Below, in pieces: positions 61,406-64,000 of a DNA stretch of 64,000 nucleotides (positions are counted from its first letter, which is position 1; each line of letters begins with the position of its first letter). Position numbers and translations under genes: made by a program. The notes beneath the pieces are model-generated. The model was not told where the DNA came from, did not search any database, and saw nothing but the letters and a program-made list of their open reading frames with translations. This stretch comes from Natrinema gelatinilyticum (lineage in GTDB: Archaea; Halobacteriota; Halobacteria; Halobacteriales; Natrialbaceae). The stretch spans positions 1,116,001-1,180,000 of the forward strand of contig NZ_CP100756.1 of NCBI RefSeq assembly GCF_024266705.1. The letters run 5' to 3'.

Positions 61406-63286
61406 ATGACAGACGGTGGAACCGTTACCGACATCACGGACGGCCGGATCGACAATCTCGAGGCCGAAATCGCCCGGGCCGAGCGGGCGCTCGAATCGCT
61501 CGAGACCGACACAGGAGACCTCATCCAGGCACTTACGACCGTTCGCGAAACCATCTCGGCGCTCGAAGCTCGCGATTCGAACATCGTCACCGAGCTCGAC
61601 TCGATGACCGACCGCGTCGAGGAACTCGAGGATGGACAGGTCGAGCCGGCGGAACTGGACCGACTCCGAGCGGACGTCGCGACGCTCGAGACGCGCCTCG
61701 CCGAGACCCCCAGCGAGGCGGATCTCGAGTCGATCGAAGACGACCTCTCCGACCTGGCGATGCGAGGGTACGTCGACGCACAACTAGACGCGCTCACCTC
61801 CGTGATCGACGATGTCGATACGTCGGTCGAGGAACTTGAAACGGCGATTGAGAAAGGTGGTTCCGGGACGTCCGACGTCGACCTGGCAACCGTCGACTCC
61901 CTCGAGGCAACCGTCGACACCCTCGAGACTGACGTCGAGTCGCTGGCGGACGGACTCGAATCGCTCGAGGCCGACCTGGCGGAAAGGGAGTCTTGGGAAA
62001 CCGCAGTCGACGACGAACTTGCCGGCCTCGAAGAGCGGCTCGAAAACCGGGGAAACTCGATCGAGACGGAAGCGTACCCGTCACAGGACGACCTCGAGGC
62101 TGTTTCTGCCGACCTCGAATCTGTCGCGGAAGACGTCGAATCGCTGTCAGACGATCTCGAGTCAATCACGGCGGACGTCGAATCGCTGTCGGGCGGTCTC
62201 GAATCGATCAGGGAGACCGCAGTCGACGAAACGGACCTGCACACGGCGACAGCGGGGCTGGCCGACGCGAATCGCTTGCGGGACGTAGAGGAGGCGATCC
62301 CAATGATCGCCATGACTCTCGAGAACCTCGAGAGCGACGTTTCCGCTCGTCTCGAACGGCTCGACGACTACGACAGCTGGGCGTCGGACGAAGCCCTCGA
62401 TGCCCTCGAAAATCGCCTCCAGACGCGCCTCGATGGGATTCACTCCGAACTCTCGTCGCTCGATGCGACACTGGACGAGTTCGACGAAACTGTCTTCGAA
62501 CTTGAACAGTCAGTCGAGTCGACGGACGAGACCGTCCGCGCCATACGGGAGGACCTCCGGGAAGAGACCGGGGCGGTCAACAACGAATTCGAGACGCTTC
62601 GAGAACGGATCAGCGTGGTCGAAACACGGATCAGCGAGGTTCCCGACGACACAGCGGATTCCGACCGGGTGAACAGCCTCGCAGAGTCGATTACAGATCT
62701 TCGGGAGCGCCTCAAGACGCTCGAACGGGAGACTGTTACTGCGGAGTCGGTAACGGCGATCCAGACGAACCTGGTCCGTACTCGACGGCTCGTCGACACC
62801 GTCGACGGGACGGTCGAGCAACTCGAGCCGACCGTCAACGAGCTTCGATCGAACGTCGATGCCGATCACCAGCAGTTGGAAGCGATATCGTCGACGATCG
62901 AATCTGTCAAGACGACGATCGAATCGAATTCTGCCCTCGAGTCGGACCTCAAGGACGTCGAATCCAGCGTCGACGAGGTCGAATCCAGCGTCGACGATAT
63001 CGAGGGACGGCTCGACGGGATCAACGGGAAAATCGAGTCGGACCTCAAAACGCTTCATATGGAGGTCACAGACCTTCGAGAGCAGGTCGAGACGGACGAA
63101 CGGAGCGTTCTCGAGCAGGTGGTGAAAGACGATGTCTTCGGACTCGTGACGGTCGCATTCGTGGCCATCAGTGCGATTGCCGCCTCGATGGCGTTTTTCG
63201 ACGGTCAACACGTCTTCACAGCCGTGTTCGTCGCCGTCCCTGTCGTGACCGTACTGGGCGCACACCTCCTGGCCGGGCGCTCCTGA
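61406..63286 (+). CDS. Long coiled-coil membrane protein (SMC-like repeats, C-terminal membrane anchor)
   Basis: ATG 61406 (MTDGGTVTDITDGRIDNLEA) gives 626 residues; an upstream in-frame extension of 77 codons looks non-native. About 550 residues are heptad repeats rich in Leu, Glu, Asp and Ser with recurring LESLxADL/VESLSDDLES units. Two C-terminal spans (VTVAFVAISAIAASMAFF and VFVAVPVVTVLGAHLLAG) anchor it, ending GRS. Fibrous membrane protein; no enzymatic domain. Function unknown; may scaffold the membrane or chromosome. Confidence 0.85.
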   Translation: MTDGGTVTDITDGRIDNLEAEIARAERALESLETDTGDLIQALTTVRETISALEARDSNIVTELDSMTDRVEELEDGQVEPAELDRLRADVATLETRLAETPSEADLESIEDDLSDLAMRGYVDAQLDALTSVIDDVDTSVEELETAIEKGGSGTSDVDLATVDSLEATVDTLETDVESLADGLESLEADLAERESWETAVDDELAGLEERLENRGNSIETEAYPSQDDLEAVSADLESVAEDVESLSDDLESITADVESLSGGLESIRETAVDETDLHTATAGLADANRLRDVEEAIPMIAMTLENLESDVSARLERLDDYDSWASDEALDALENRLQTRLDGIHSELSSLDATLDEFDETVFELEQSVESTDETVRAIREDLREETGAVNNEFETLRERISVVETRISEVPDDTADSDRVNSLAESITDLRERLKTLERETVTAESVTAIQTNLVRTRRLVDTVDGTVEQLEPTVNELRSNVDADHQQLEAISSTIESVKTTIESNSALESDLKDVESSVDEVESSVDDIEGRLDGINGKIESDLKTLHMEVTDLREQVETDERSVLEQVVKDDVFGLVTVAFVAISAIAASMAFFDGQHVFTAVFVAVPVVTVLGAHLLAGRS

Positions 63287-63444
63287 CTCAGCCGAGAATC
63301 AGTGTCGGCGATCCGAACTCAACCTCGTGTCAATGCGCTCGAAGCAACCCAGTTCATCGTATCAGGGACGACCCTGCCACCGCACTCGAATCCATCTCCG
63401 TTCGATCCGTTACGTACTTTTCGTCGCTCTCCTAAACGCCCCCA

Positions 63445-64000
63445 ATGGAATTGCTGGAGCGTCGACGGGCGCTGATCGAGGAACGTCTCGTCGAGGTGGT
63501 CGAAGAGGTCGAGCCCGAGACGCTCTCCGAGGAAGTACGTCACGTCGCGCTCTCGGGGGGGAAGCGCGTTCGACCGATGGTGACGCTACTGGCCTGCGAA
63601 ACTGTCGGCGGCCGAGCCGAGGACGCGGTCGAGTTCGGCGTCGGGATCGAACTCGTTCACACGGCATCGCTCGTCGTGGACGATATCATCGATCGCTCCG
63701 AACTCCGCCGGGGGACGACCAGCGCGTGGGCCGAATTCGGCCATGGGCCGGCGATTATCACCAGTGACGGACTGCTCGGCGAGGCGTTCGCGCTCTTTTC
63801 CGCGGATCCGGACGCCACCCAAGTCGTCGCGGACGCGATGGTAGAACTCGGCGTCGGGGAGGCGACCGAACTCTCCGCCGAACCCGCGAACGAGGCCGAG
63901 TACATGACGCTGGCGCGGCGCAAAACCGGTGCCCTGTTTCGGGCCGCGGCCGAACTCGGTGCGATCGCCGCCGACTCCGATCCCGTCACCGTCGACGCGC
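63445..64000 (+). CDS. Polyprenyl synthase (GGPP synthase-like), partial
   Basis: ATG 63445 (MELLERRRALIEERLVEVVE), 185 codons to the window edge. Blocks: LSGGKRVRPMVTLLACETVG, and the first Asp-rich motif in HTASLVVDDIIDRSELRRGT (DDxxD with two residues between). ITSDGLLGEAFALF and RRKTGALFRAAAELGA follow. The second DDxxD lies beyond the window. It condenses IPP with allylic diphosphates for archaeal lipids or carotenoids/quinones. Confidence 0.93.
   Translation, partial: MELLERRRALIEERLVEVVEEVEPETLSEEVRHVALSGGKRVRPMVTLLACETVGGRAEDAVEFGVGIELVHTASLVVDDIIDRSELRRGTTSAWAEFGHGPAIITSDGLLGEAFALFSADPDATQVVADAMVELGVGEATELSAEPANEAEYMTLARRKTGALFRAAAELGAIAADSDPVTVDA

Noticed and set aside
61009..62313. 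434-codon minus-strand open frame
   Set aside because: Ser/Arg-rich shadow of the coiled-coil gene on the plus strand; no native composition or domain.
1..64000. CRISPR array or defence island
   Set aside because: No regularly spaced repeats, cas, restriction-modification, BREX, Thoeris or similar genes were seen.

Overview
The window is haloarchaeal chromosomal DNA. It is GC-rich with strongly acidic predicted proteins, class I lysyl-tRNA synthetase, a thermosome subunit, ribosomal protein S19e, the ubiquitin-like (SAMP) pathway enzymes, Lrp beside glnA, several haloarchaea-type one- or two-zinc-ribbon microproteins, and TATA boxes about 27-31 bases before start codons (leaderless transcripts). 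Gene content points to the class Halobacteria, perhaps Natrialbaceae; the family-level guess is inference only.

Layout. 1-9.2 kb: partial Tat-exported hydrolase, MFS transporter, a cobalamin/iron-binding-type protein overlapping a JAMM desampylase, sulfatase, DoxX, hisS, a decayed histidine-kinase remnant. 8.6-12.3 kb: information-processing cluster (PP-loop ATPase, PDCD5 homologue, S19e), thiL and an M50 protease. 12.7-22.1 kb: MobB/MoaE fusion, CapA-type phosphoesterase, pyrH-lysS pair, PDZ-containing M50 protease, PadR regulator, PitA-type haem protein. 22.3-29.4 kb: mostly small conserved haloarchaeal genes, a YgfZ-like folate protein, an orphan pyruvate dehydrogenase E1 alpha, and a gamma-carbonic-anhydrase-like protein. 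29.4-31.1 kb: an IS630-type insertion sequence inside an older mobile-element relic. 31.2-37.4 kb: phosphoesterase, glnA/lrp divergent pair, thermosome, TraB-like protein. 37.6-46 kb: HalOD1 protein, acyltransferase, aldo/keto reductase, NmrA-like SDR, a Nudix pseudogene, RNase E/G-type FAU-1 with an overlapping 30-codon ORF. 46.3-54.4 kb: PrsW protease, riboflavin synthase, a UvrD-type helicase overlapping a metal-site-less M24 protein, zinc microproteins, UbaA E1 enzyme, SDR. 54.6-56.5 kb: an ISH4-type (IS1595 family) element with 29-bp perfect inverted repeats and an 8-bp target duplication, nested in a relic flanked by hairpins, next to a broken GNAT gene. 56.5-64 kb: Tfx regulator, MBL hydrolase, TRAM protein, etfBA, a 626-residue coiled-coil membrane protein, and the start of a polyprenyl synthase.

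Co-operation. Three components of ubiquitin-like protein (SAMP) chemistry occur in the window (UbaA E1, MoaE, JAMM desampylase), although not in one operon. Gene decay and mobile DNA are concentrated at 8.3, 14.1, 29.5-31, 41.6, 43.3 and 54.6-56.4 kb; several of these share a CCTCGGGG/CCCCGAGG hairpin beside TTCAC, which I read as the ends of IS200/IS605-type elements. I saw no tRNA or rRNA gene, no CRISPR array and no obvious defence island. I did not find a convincing new multigene system; the best leads are the double-overlap micro-ORF before FAU-1, the pseudo-M24/helicase pair, the coiled-coil membrane protein and the dispersed hairpin family.
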